The position numbers were made by a program, and so were the translations under genes. This document shows, piece by piece, positions 1 to 5,372 of a DNA stretch of 5,372 nt. The notes under the pieces were generated by a model. The model had not been told where the DNA came from. It did not search any database and saw only the letters and a list, made by a program, of their open reading frames with translations. The stretch's first letter is position 1, and each line of letters opens with the position of its first letter. This stretch comes from an uncultured Porphyromonas sp. (GTDB lineage Bacteria; Bacteroidota; Bacteroidia; Bacteroidales; Porphyromonadaceae): positions 1 through 5,372 of the forward strand of contig USJF01000095.1 in the NCBI GenBank assembly GCA_900554935.1, written 5' to 3'.

Positions 1-138
1 TTGTAACTAAGCGATCATTGAGTTTGTAACTAAGCGATCATTGAGTTTGTAACTCCACGATCGCTTAGTTACAAACTCCGCGATCGCTCAGTTTCGAACT
101 CGACGAAGGGCGAGACACGAACTCAATAGCGGATTAGA
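1..138. repeat. Degenerate 23-bp tandem repeat array, six units, open at left edge
   Basis: Six consecutive 23-bp units start at 1, 24, 47, 70, 93 and 116. Units 1 and 2 are identical. Units 1 and 3 match at 17 of 23 positions, 3 and 4 at 18, 4 and 5 at 13, and 5 and 6 at 13, so the array decays from left to right. The tetramer AACT at unit positions 5-8 is invariant in all six. Units 1-4 also share CGATC at positions 12-16, and unit 4 contains the octamer GCGATCGC. The period is not a multiple of three, so this is not a protein repeat, and there are no unique spacers, so it is not CRISPR. The array probably continues beyond the window. The function is unknown; an intergenic minisatellite or a repeated protein-binding site are both possible. 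Confidence 0.85.
20..78. repeat. 20-bp perfect inverted repeat within the tandem array
   Basis: Bases 20-39 and 59-78 are perfect reverse complements (20 bp each), separated by 19 bases. The separating bases contain a smaller inverted repeat, GAGTT-tgt-AACTC at 43-55. As single-stranded DNA or RNA this could form a long stem capped by a second hairpin. It arises because unit 4 begins TACAAAC, which is partly complementary to the TTGTAAC start of units 1-3. It could act as a transcription barrier at the end of whatever lies left of the window, but no T tract follows on either strand, so a terminator is not supported. Confidence 0.8.
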
Positions 139-203
139 TACCATACTGTTTTACAGTGAGTTACAATAACTGCCCCCGAATAGCCTAAATTCGGCCCTCA
201 TCT
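139..203. other. Intergenic stretch with weak hairpins
   Basis: No gene is seen here. There is a short stem CCGAAT (176-181) with ATTCGG (189-194) and a 7-base loop, and another, AGTTA (159-163) with TAACT (167-171), around CAA. The second echoes the GAGTT/AACTC core of the adjoining 23-bp array and could be a further decayed unit. The 176-194 hairpin lies just beyond the stop of the minus-strand frame at 204-341, but no T run follows on that strand. On the plus strand the T-rich stretch begins about ten bases after the stem. It is at best a weak terminator. Confidence 0.3.
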
Positions 204-341
204 CTATTTTATTTTCATTACTTTTGCCATAGGTTCCGATTCCAGATAGGTCACATCGGCGAGATTGATTCGCTGTTGGCCTATTTGATTCGGGACTTCC
301 TTTATCACCACAATTTCACCACCAATTCCCCTCCACCTCAA
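204..341 (-). other. Short unrecognised minus-strand reading frame, possible gene remnant
   Basis: On the minus strand a frame is open from 350 down to a TAG at 206-204. Starts available are TTG at 341-339 (45 residues) or GTG at 311-309 or 308-306 (about 35). There is no ATG start except two close to the end. The translation has an ordinary protein-like composition: it includes GGEIVVIKEVPNQ and ends in VTYLESEPMAKVMKIK. An in-frame TAG at 353-351 blocks extension upstream. I do not recognise a family. It could be the C-terminal remnant of a decayed gene, a tiny protein, or chance. Its 5' part lies close to the divergent -7 element of the dehydrogenase gene, which argues mildly against an intact gene. 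Confidence 0.2.
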
Positions 342-351
342 AATTATTAAC

Positions 352-359
352 TATATTTG
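352..359 (+). promoter_or_regulatory. Probable Bacteroidetes -7 element of the dehydrogenase gene
   Basis: TATATTTG matches the Bacteroidetes -7 consensus TAnnTTTG exactly. It lies 45 bases before the ATG at 405, giving a predicted leader of about 35-40 bases. No good TTTG is seen 19-21 bases upstream, so the -33 element is weak or absent. A TTG inside this element opens the reading frame upstream of 405, which is one reason to reject that codon as a translation start. Confidence 0.5.
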
Positions 360-404
360 CCAAAAGAAATAATCACACAACATCAGATAGTATCAAGACA
401 CGAG

Positions 405-1405
405 ATGAAGAACATTCTTATCATTGGATCGACAGGTCAGATCGGCACAGAGCTAGCCATGTACCTGAGAGGAATCTACAAAGAGGGGCAGGTAGTAGCA
501 GGATACATCAAAGCACAACCCCCAAAGGAGCAATTGCTAGAGAGTGGCCCTTGCGAGGAGGTGGATATCACCAACGCACAGCAGATAGCCGATGTGGTGA
601 AGAAGTACCATGTGGATACGATCTTCAATCTAGCCGCACTCCTCTCAGCAGTAGCCGAAAATAAGCCACAGCTGGCTTGGAAGATAGGATTGGGTGGACT
701 TTTCACACTTCCTGTACCAGCTTATCATCAAAAGAGGGTGGACTTTTCAATACCCTAGAGGTGGCACGAGAGATGAATTGTGCTGTCTTTACCCCTAGCT
801 CTATCGGAGCTTTTGGCCCTGGCACTCCAAAAGATAAGACCCCACAAGATACCGTGCAACGCCCTACCACTATGTATGGCGTCACCAAAGTATCAGGCGA
901 ATTGCTTGGCGATTACTACCACCGTCGCTTCGGGGTAGATACCCGATCAGTGCGCTTCCCAGGACTTATCTCCAATGTAGCGCTCCCTGGTGGAGGTACC
1001 ACTGACTACGCAGTAGATATCTACTACAAGGCGGTACAGGAGGGCAAGTTTATTTGCCCTATCGCCGAAGGCACATACATGGATATGATGTATATGCCCG
1101 ATGCACTACATGCCATGGTACAGTTAATGGAGGCAGATCCAAGCAAACTTATTCACCGCAACTCCTTCAACATTGCTAGCATGAGCTTCCAGCCAGGCGA
1201 TATCTATGCTGCTATCAAGCGACAAATGCCTAGCTTTGAGATGGTCTACGAGGTGGATCCACTGAGACAAGCGATTGCGGAGTCGTGGCCCAATTCACTC
1301 GACGATACCTGCGCTCGCCAAGAATGGGGCTGGGCACCTAAGTACGACCTCGATAGCATGACTACCGATATGCTACGTGTCCTCACTGAGCGCTACAAGA
1401 AGTAA
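405..1405 (+). pseudogene. L-threonine 3-dehydrogenase, SDR/epimerase type, frameshifted by a 44-bp insertion
   Basis: This gene would encode the NAD-dependent short-chain dehydrogenase that oxidises L-threonine to 2-amino-3-ketobutyrate, which Kbl then splits to glycine and acetyl-CoA in the cytoplasm. ATG 405 is chosen because MKNILIIGSTGQIG begins directly at the Rossmann strand, with the GxxGxxG nucleotide loop at residues 8-14. That frame runs correctly to residue 100 (base 704), passes into inserted sequence, and stops at TAG 756-758. The second frame resumes the protein at 749 and holds FTPSSIGAFGP, the catalytic YGVTK (Tyr143, Lys147 of the repaired protein), RSVRFPG, GGGTTDYAVDI, MMYMPDA and the C-terminal EWGW motif. 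Removing 44 bp gives 318 residues, the usual length for this family, and the rest looks undecayed, so the break is recent, an assembly error, or bypassed. The assignment to threonine dehydrogenase rests on recalled similarity to archaeal and bacterial SDR-type enzymes; a related sugar-nucleotide epimerase is the alternative. No kbl is present here. Confidence 0.85.
692..749 (+). repeat. 14-bp direct repeat flanking a 30-bp insert that breaks the dehydrogenase frame
   Basis: GGGTGGACTTTTCA occurs at 692-705 and again at 736-749. Between the copies lie 30 bases (706-735) that encode nothing resembling the family at this point. The displacement is 44 bp, which shifts the frame by two. Both copies read Gly-Gly-Leu-Phe in the correct frame on their own side, so exact loss of one repeat copy plus the 30-bp insert restores continuous coding (GGLF then NTLEVARE). 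The pattern resembles a target duplication around a small insert, the footprint left by an excised element, or a template-switch insertion. I see no terminal inverted repeats in the 30 bases. Confidence 0.9.
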
Positions 1406-1431
1406 GCCCTACACGAGACAAGAAAGAAGAG

Positions 1432-1471
1432 GTCTCCTAGAAATCATACCAATTTCTAGGAGACTTTTTTT
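1432..1471 (+). terminator. Strong intrinsic terminator after the dehydrogenase gene
   Basis: A perfect 13-bp stem (1432-1444 with 1452-1464) closes a 7-base loop CATACCA and is followed at once by seven T (1465-1471). It lies 26 bases after the stop at 1405. The A/G-rich bases before the stem can pair with the T tract, and the minus strand also has a pyrimidine-rich flank, so weak activity in the other direction is possible. It separates the dehydrogenase transcript from topA. Confidence 0.93.
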
Positions 1472-1568
1472 GCAGTAAAATATCTCTACGCCCTACCTTC
1501 TTTCTCATTTTCTTGGCACTCCTACAAGTCTGAAATGCCCCTATAATCACTTACCATTGGCTGCGTTT
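1472..1568. other. Intergenic spacer with no visible gene
   Basis: Between the terminator and the topA promoter there are about 95 bases that are pyrimidine-rich in the first half. I see no reading frame with a credible start, no tRNA-like fold and no clear repeat. Confidence 0.5.
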
Positions 1569-1599
1569 TTTGTCTATTTATATATAATGTGTACTTTTG
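1569..1599 (+). promoter_or_regulatory. Bacteroidetes-type promoter of topA-tsaB
   Basis: TTTG at 1569-1572 (-33 element, inside a run of T) and TACTTTTG at 1592-1599 (-7 element) are separated by exactly 19 bases. This matches the Bacteroidetes primary sigma consensus TTTG-N19-21-TAnnTTTG at every defined position. The spacer is AT-rich (tatatataat). Transcription should start near 1604-1607, giving a leader of about 50 bases before topA. Confidence 0.85.
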
Positions 1600-1611
1600 C
1601 AAACCGAATCA

Positions 1612-1653
1612 ATGTTTGGGATGAAGTGTACAGGGAGAAAAAAAGTTAAATAA
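1612..1653 (+). other. 13-codon upstream reading frame in the topA leader
   Basis: ATG 1612 opens a frame that reads MFGMKCTGRKKVK and stops at TAA 1651-1653, four bases before the topA ATG. It starts only a few bases after the predicted transcription start and would be nearly leaderless. It is in a different frame from topA. The peptide is short and basic. Whether it is translated is unknown; the close stop-to-start spacing would allow ribosome handover to topA. An in-frame ATG at 1621 is an alternative start. A frame this short in an A-rich leader can easily arise by chance. Confidence 0.25.
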
Positions 1654-1657
1654 AGAT

Positions 1658-3979
1658 ATGGCAAGTAACCTGGTGATAGTGGAGTCGCCCGCTAAATCAA
1701 AGACCATCAGCAAGTTTCTAGGCAAGGAGTACCAAGTCCTCTCTAGCTACGGGCATATCCGTGACCTTAAGACAAAGGGAATGGGTGTGGATCTCGACAA
1801 TAACTTCGAGCCACAGTACGAAATATCTGAGGACAAGGAGCGGGTGGTAAAGGAGTTGAGAAGTGCCTCAAAGAAAGCGGAGAAGGTATGGCTCGCAAGT
1901 GATGAGGACCGTGAGGGAGAGGCGATTGCATGGCACCTTGCGGAGGTCCTTGGGCTAGACAAAAAGGCGAAGAATAGGATTGTTTTCCATGAGATCACCA
2001 AGACGGCAGTGGAGCATGCACTTGAAAACCCTCGTGCTATTGATGAGCAAATGGTCGATGCTCAGCAAGCTCGCCGTGTGCTAGATAGGATCGTAGGCTT
2101 TGAATTAAGTCCAGTGCTTTGGCGTAAGATACGCCCACAGCTTTCGGCTGGTAGGGTACAGTCGGTAGCGGTCCGAATCCTCGTGGAGAGGGAGCGGGAG
2201 ATCACAGCCTTTGAGCAAAAGAGTAGCTTCAGGATAAGAGGGCAATTTATTACCTCAAACGGAGAGAAAGTGGTGGCGGAGGTGGCAAAACGCCCCGAAA
2301 CGGAGGAGGAGGTAAGGGAGATCCTCAATGCACTCATCAATGCACAGTATAGCGTAGGAAAAATTGAGGTGAAACCTACGAAGCGCAAACCAGCAGCCCC
2401 TTTTACCACTTCTACACTACAGCAGGAGGCCTCTAGGCGGATGGGCTATCCCGTGGGGCTCACAATGCGACTAGCACAGAGCCTATACGAGGCGGGGCAT
2501 ATCACCTATATGCGTACTGATTCGGTCAATCTCTCGGATTACGCCATCGCTACTAGCTGCGCTCTTGTGGAGAAGACGTATGGCAAGGAGTATGTCAAGG
2601 CTCGTCGCTACAAGGTCAAGACAAAAGGGGCGCAAGAGGCACACGAAGCGATCCGCCCTACCAATGTGGAGGTGGAGATCGCAGGGGCCAATAAACAGGA
2701 GAGAGCCCTTTACGAGATGATCCGTAAGCGGACGCTCGCCTCGCAGATGGCGGATGCCGAACTGGAGAATACCACGGTGGAAATCCTTAGCGGTACCCCT
2801 ACTCTATTTGAGGCGAAAGGAGAAACGGTTACTTTTGATGGCTTCCTGAAGGTGTATCTCGAGGGGAAGGATGAGGAGGAGCAGGAGGAGGAGACAAGCC
2901 TTCTGCCACGTCTTCAGACGGGCGACTCGCTACAAAGTGAGGAGATTGTGGCACGTGAGCGATTTGCACAGCGCCCCCCACGCTACACAGAGGCTTCGCT
3001 CGTAAAAAGACTTGAGGAGCTAGGCATTGGCCGTCCATCGACTTACGCACCAACTATTCAGACGATCCAAAAGCGAGAGTATGTAGTGAAGAAGTCTATC
3101 GATGGTGAGCCTCGCAATTATCTGGAGCTGAAGCTCGAGAAGGGCAAGATCTCTAAGCGAACTAAGAAGGAGATCTATGGGGCGGACAAAAACAAACTAT
3201 TCCCAACCGATACCGGCCTTGTGGTGACCGACTTCCTCGTGGAGTATTTTCCACAAGTACTGGACTACAACTTTACCGCCAGGGTGGAGGAGGAGTTTGA
3301 TGAGATCGCAGCAGGCAAAAAGAAGTGGGATAGTGTCATCGCCACCTTCTACAACCTTTTCCACGACAATGTAGAAGGGGTGATGGCGGAGAAGACCGAC
3401 CATAAGGTGGGCGAACGTATCCTCGGCGAGGATCCCCAAACGGGTGAGCAAGTATCGGCTAAGATCGGACGCTTTGGCCCGATGATACAGATCGGACTCT
3501 CTGATGAGGAGGGGAAGAAGCCTCGCTTTGCCTCTATCCCTTCGAATCTTTCGCTCGAAACGATCACTCTCAAGGAGGCACTGAAGCTATTTGATCTACC
3601 TCGTTCGCTCGGAGAGTACGAGGGAGATAATGTAGTTGCTAGCATCGGTCGATTTGGTCCATACGTGCGCTTTGGAAAGCTCTTTGCAAGCATCCCGAAG
3701 GGTGTATCACCCTACGAGATTACATTGGAGGAAGCAAAGCCACTCATTGATGCGAAGAAGGAGCAGGAGCGCAATAAGTTTATCGCCTCTTTTGGTGAAG
3801 GCGACGAGGTGGTGGAGATACTGAATGGACGCTGGGGACCTTATATTAAGTATCAGAAAAACAATTACAAGATTCCAAAAACGACTGATGCCAAGGCACT
3901 GACGGAGAATGAAGCTCGCCAAATTATCTCCGAGACAGAAGCAAGTGGCACAGCTAAAAAGAAAAGGAAAAAGAAGTGA
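1658..3979 (+). CDS. topA: DNA topoisomerase I (type IA, omega protein)
   Basis: TopA relaxes negative supercoils by Mg-dependent single-strand cleavage and passage, balancing gyrase in the nucleoid. The 773-residue protein starts at ATG 1658 with the TOPRIM domain: VIVESPAKSKTI (Glu9) and SDEDREGEA (Asp82, Asp84, Glu86 bind metal). The core follows with QLSAGRVQSVA from Gln161, the catalytic tyrosine Tyr284 in ITYMRTDS, QEAHEAIRPT with His329 and Arg333, and GIGRPSTYAP from Gly456. An acidic stretch lies near residues 402-416. The C-terminal part has no tetracysteine zinc ribbons (the whole protein has one cysteine). Instead three GR(F/W)GP repeats begin at residues 604, 664 and 724, exactly 60 apart, followed by the basic tail AKKKRKKK. 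This C-terminal form fits Bacteroidetes enzymes. There is no Shine-Dalgarno; the leader is A-rich. It is the first gene of an operon with tsaB. All catalytic motifs are present and the gene appears intact. Confidence 0.97.
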   Translation: MASNLVIVESPAKSKTISKFLGKEYQVLSSYGHIRDLKTKGMGVDLDNNFEPQYEISEDKERVVKELRSASKKAEKVWLASDEDREGEAIAWHLAEVLGLDKKAKNRIVFHEITKTAVEHALENPRAIDEQMVDAQQARRVLDRIVGFELSPVLWRKIRPQLSAGRVQSVAVRILVEREREITAFEQKSSFRIRGQFITSNGEKVVAEVAKRPETEEEVREILNALINAQYSVGKIEVKPTKRKPAAPFTTSTLQQEASRRMGYPVGLTMRLAQSLYEAGHITYMRTDSVNLSDYAIATSCALVEKTYGKEYVKARRYKVKTKGAQEAHEAIRPTNVEVEIAGANKQERALYEMIRKRTLASQMADAELENTTVEILSGTPTLFEAKGETVTFDGFLKVYLEGKDEEEQEEETSLLPRLQTGDSLQSEEIVARERFAQRPPRYTEASLVKRLEELGIGRPSTYAPTIQTIQKREYVVKKSIDGEPRNYLELKLEKGKISKRTKKEIYGADKNKLFPTDTGLVVTDFLVEYFPQVLDYNFTARVEEEFDEIAAGKKKWDSVIATFYNLFHDNVEGVMAEKTDHKVGERILGEDPQTGEQVSAKIGRFGPMIQIGLSDEEGKKPRFASIPSNLSLETITLKEALKLFDLPRSLGEYEGDNVVASIGRFGPYVRFGKLFASIPKGVSPYEITLEEAKPLIDAKKEQERNKFIASFGEGDEVVEILNGRWGPYIKYQKNNYKIPKTTDAKALTENEARQIISETEASGTAKKKRKKK

Positions 3980-4722
3980 TGAAGACTAGATATATCTTAC
4001 TCCTAGATAGCTCTACAGACTACTGTACTGTTGCTCTAGCTGAGGAGGGCAATACACCACGCATCATTGCCGAGGCAGAGGAGAGTGACCGCTCTAAGCA
4101 ATCGGAGCGACTGGCGGTGATGGCCAATGAGGTGCTTGGACATCTACCTGAGGGAACGGAGCTATCGGCCATCTGTGTTGCCGAAGGGCCGGGAAGCTAC
4201 ACGGGCCTTCGTATCGCGGCTGGCTATGCCAAGGGGCTGGCTTTTGCTAAAAGGATACCACTCCTCGCCATCTCTACTACCCAATTGATTGCTCTAAGCT
4301 ATCTTGCTCAAGAGCAGGTATCTGATCAAACACTCTTAATGCCAATGATTGACGCTCGGCGTATGGAAGTCTACTCCGCGCTTTACGATGCCAAGGGCGA
4401 TCCAGTATCGGATATCGCAGCTTTGGTATTGACCGAGGCGACGACACAAGCCTCCATCTCAGAGTTGATAGGAGAGCATCCATTAGTTTTCTTTGGCTCT
4501 GGAGCGGAGAAAGCAGTTGAGCTTCTCCAAAGCTTACTACCTGCTAGTCGCTATATCCCCAATATTGCGCCACACGCTAAGCATATGGCGAGCCATGCCT
4601 TCAAGTTGCTCGATGCTGGTGAGCACCTCGATGTTGCCTACTGGGAGCCTTTTTACCTCAAAGAATACGAGGCCAAGAAGTCCCTCAATAAAGTCCTCGC
4701 ACAAGCCCTCTCACGGAAATAG
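3979..4722 (+). CDS. tsaB: tRNA threonylcarbamoyladenosine biosynthesis protein TsaB
   Basis: TsaB is the non-catalytic partner of TsaD; with TsaE they transfer the threonylcarbamoyl group to A37 of ANN-decoding tRNAs, giving t6A in the cytoplasm. The 247-residue protein has the N-terminal ASKHA-fold strand MKTRYILLLDSSTDYCTVAL, the family signature AEGPGSYTGLRIA at residues 68-80, and DARRMEVYSALYD at 125-137; the length suits the family. ATG 3979 is chosen; its A is the last base of the topA stop (TGATG), so translation is probably coupled to topA. GTG 3976 is also in frame and would add one residue. There is no promoter between the genes, so it depends on the topA promoter. TsaD and TsaE are not in this window. 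The C-terminal half is divergent as is usual for TsaB, ending in PFYLKEYEAKKSLNK. Confidence 0.95.
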   Translation: MKTRYILLLDSSTDYCTVALAEEGNTPRIIAEAEESDRSKQSERLAVMANEVLGHLPEGTELSAICVAEGPGSYTGLRIAAGYAKGLAFAKRIPLLAISTTQLIALSYLAQEQVSDQTLLMPMIDARRMEVYSALYDAKGDPVSDIAALVLTEATTQASISELIGEHPLVFFGSGAEKAVELLQSLLPASRYIPNIAPHAKHMASHAFKLLDAGEHLDVAYWEPFYLKEYEAKKSLNKVLAQALSRK

Positions 4723-4754
4723 AAATGCCCTTCAACGAATGGCACACTCATACA

Positions 4755-4778
4755 TTTTGATATCCAAGGATATCAAAA
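4755..4778. promoter_or_regulatory. 24-bp palindrome between tsaB and fabD: operator or terminator
   Basis: TTTTGATATCC (4755-4765) and GGATATCAAAA (4768-4778) are perfect 11-bp reverse complements around AA. The plus strand has no T run after the stem (GGAGCTCT follows), so it is a poor intrinsic terminator for tsaB. It lies about 26-49 bases upstream of the fabD -7 element, a position suited to a regulator site. A further copy of the half-site ATATCAAA occurs at 4788-4795, exactly 18 bases after the one at 4770-4777. A hairpin that stabilises the tsaB 3' end is the other reading. Confidence 0.6.
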
Positions 4779-4803
4779 GGAGCTCTAATATCAAATATTT
4801 GCG

Positions 4804-4811
4804 TACCTTTG
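4804..4811 (+). promoter_or_regulatory. Probable -7 element of the fabD promoter
   Basis: TACCTTTG matches TAnnTTTG exactly and lies 58 bases before the fabD ATG, predicting a leader of about 50 bases like that of topA. No TTTG stands 19-21 bases upstream (that region reads GGAGCT), so the -33 element is weak. This would fit a promoter that needs an activator or is tuned by the palindrome upstream. Confidence 0.55.
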
Positions 4812-4869
4812 TAGCAGAATATCGAAGGAAGATTAATACTAAAGCAATCAATTAAATAGAAAGATAGTT

Positions 4870-5372
4870 ATGGCATTACGTGCATCAGTATTCCCAGGAC
4901 AAGGCGCTCAATTTGTAGGTATGGGGTGCGACCTCTACGATAGCAATGCAGAAGCAAAGCAACTATTTGAGCAGGCCAATGAGATTCTTGACTTCAAAAT
5001 CACCGACACTATATTTGGGGGCACCGAGGAGGAGCTCAAACAGACCAAAGTGACTCAGCCAGCGGTATTTATCCACTCCTACATCTCTGCCAAAGTGAGC
5101 GACGAGGGGTGCAGCGCAGATATGATGGCGGGGCACTCTCTGGGAGAGTTTACAGCACTTGCTGCTTCCGGCGCTCTCTCCTTTGAAGATGCTCTACGCC
5201 TTGTGAGCAAACGTGCTATGGCGATGCAGAAAGCATGTGAAAAGGCCCCTTCCACTATGGCCGCCATCATCGGGCTAGAGGATGAAGAGGTAGAGCGACT
5301 TTGTGAGTCAGTTCAGGGCGAGATTGTAATACTTGCCAATTACAATAGCCCAGGCCAAGCCGTGATTTCAGG
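4870..5372 (+). CDS. fabD: Malonyl-CoA:ACP transacylase, 3' end beyond window
   Basis: FabD transfers the malonyl group from malonyl-CoA to acyl carrier protein in the cytoplasm, supplying the elongation unit of type II fatty-acid synthesis. The frame is open from ATG 4870 to the right edge, giving 167 residues plus a partial codon; the family is usually about 290-310, so a little over half is visible. The start MALRASVFPGQGAQFVGMG places the family's FPGQGAQ motif at residues 8-14. The nucleophile is Ser90 in AGHSLGEFTAL, Arg115 in the SKRAMAMQ segment corresponds to the carboxylate-binding arginine, and ANYNSPGQAVIS ends the visible part. The catalytic histidine should lie beyond the edge. 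There is no Shine-Dalgarno; the leader is A-rich (aattaaatagaaag). It has its own likely promoter at 4804 and is separated from tsaB by 147 bases. A PKS-type acyltransferase domain is unlikely given the direct start and the context. Confidence 0.95.
   Translation, partial: MALRASVFPGQGAQFVGMGCDLYDSNAEAKQLFEQANEILDFKITDTIFGGTEEELKQTKVTQPAVFIHSYISAKVSDEGCSADMMAGHSLGEFTALAASGALSFEDALRLVSKRAMAMQKACEKAPSTMAAIIGLEDEEVERLCESVQGEIVILANYNSPGQAVIS

Noticed and set aside
80..87. GCGATCGC, the cyanobacterial HIP1 octamer
   Set aside because: It occurs once as part of the 23-bp unit. The genes are clearly of Bacteroidota type, so this is coincidence.
1..138. CRISPR array
   Set aside because: Units are directly adjacent with a 23-bp period and no unique spacers, and they degrade rapidly; no cas-like gene is present.
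357..404. Upstream extension of the dehydrogenase from TTG 357
   Set aside because: The TTG lies inside the predicted -7 element, and the added 16 residues precede the first Rossmann strand, where the family normally begins at the methionine encoded at 405.
710..718. Template-switch source for the insert: TCCTGTACC matches inversely at 1033-1041
   Set aside because: Nine bases is too short to be meaningful in a 5-kb window, and flanking bases do not extend the match.
677..1405. A separate 242-residue gene starting at TTG 677
   Set aside because: Its first residues are an out-of-frame reading of the upstream half, and it lacks the nucleotide-binding loop. It is the second half of the broken dehydrogenase.
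2829..3053. Minus-strand frames opposite topA
   Set aside because: They are shadows of a strongly conserved coding region and have no family resemblance or promoter.
4493..4855. Plus-strand 120-residue frame overlapping the tsaB end
   Set aside because: It is out of frame with tsaB over its coding part and runs through the palindrome and fabD promoter; no recognisable features.

Overview
This window looks like a chromosomal stretch from a Bacteroidota bacterium, most likely an oral or animal-associated Porphyromonas-type member of the Bacteroidales. This rests on promoters that fit the Bacteroidetes pattern (TTTG, about 19 nt, TAnnTTTG), starts without Shine-Dalgarno sequences but with A-rich leaders, a topoisomerase I without cysteine zinc ribbons, and a threonine dehydrogenase of the SDR type. 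The genus is an inference from overall protein resemblance, not from a search.

Layout: bases 1-138 hold six degenerating copies of a 23-bp tandem repeat that runs off the left edge, with a 20-bp perfect inverted repeat inside it. Bases 139-404 carry a weak hairpin, an unrecognised short reading frame on the minus strand (204-341) that may be a gene remnant, and a Bacteroidetes-type -7 element (352-359). Bases 405-1405 are an SDR-type L-threonine 3-dehydrogenase gene broken by a 44-bp insertion flanked by a 14-bp direct repeat; removing 44 bp restores a full 318-residue protein. A strong intrinsic terminator (1432-1471) follows. A textbook Bacteroidetes promoter (1569-1599) then drives topA (1658-3979), with a 13-codon upstream reading frame in its leader. 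tsaB (3979-4722) overlaps the topA stop by one base, so the two form an operon. A 24-bp near-perfect palindrome (4755-4778) and a -7 element (4804-4811) precede fabD (4870 to the right edge, truncated).

The intact genes are housekeeping: DNA supercoiling (topA), tRNA t6A modification (tsaB) and fatty-acid synthesis (fabD). They share no pathway; topA and tsaB are linked by transcription only. The broken gene would oxidise threonine to 2-amino-3-ketobutyrate. I found no convincing new multi-gene system. The items most worth a second look are the 44-bp insertion in the dehydrogenase gene, the 23-bp repeat array, and the palindrome upstream of fabD.
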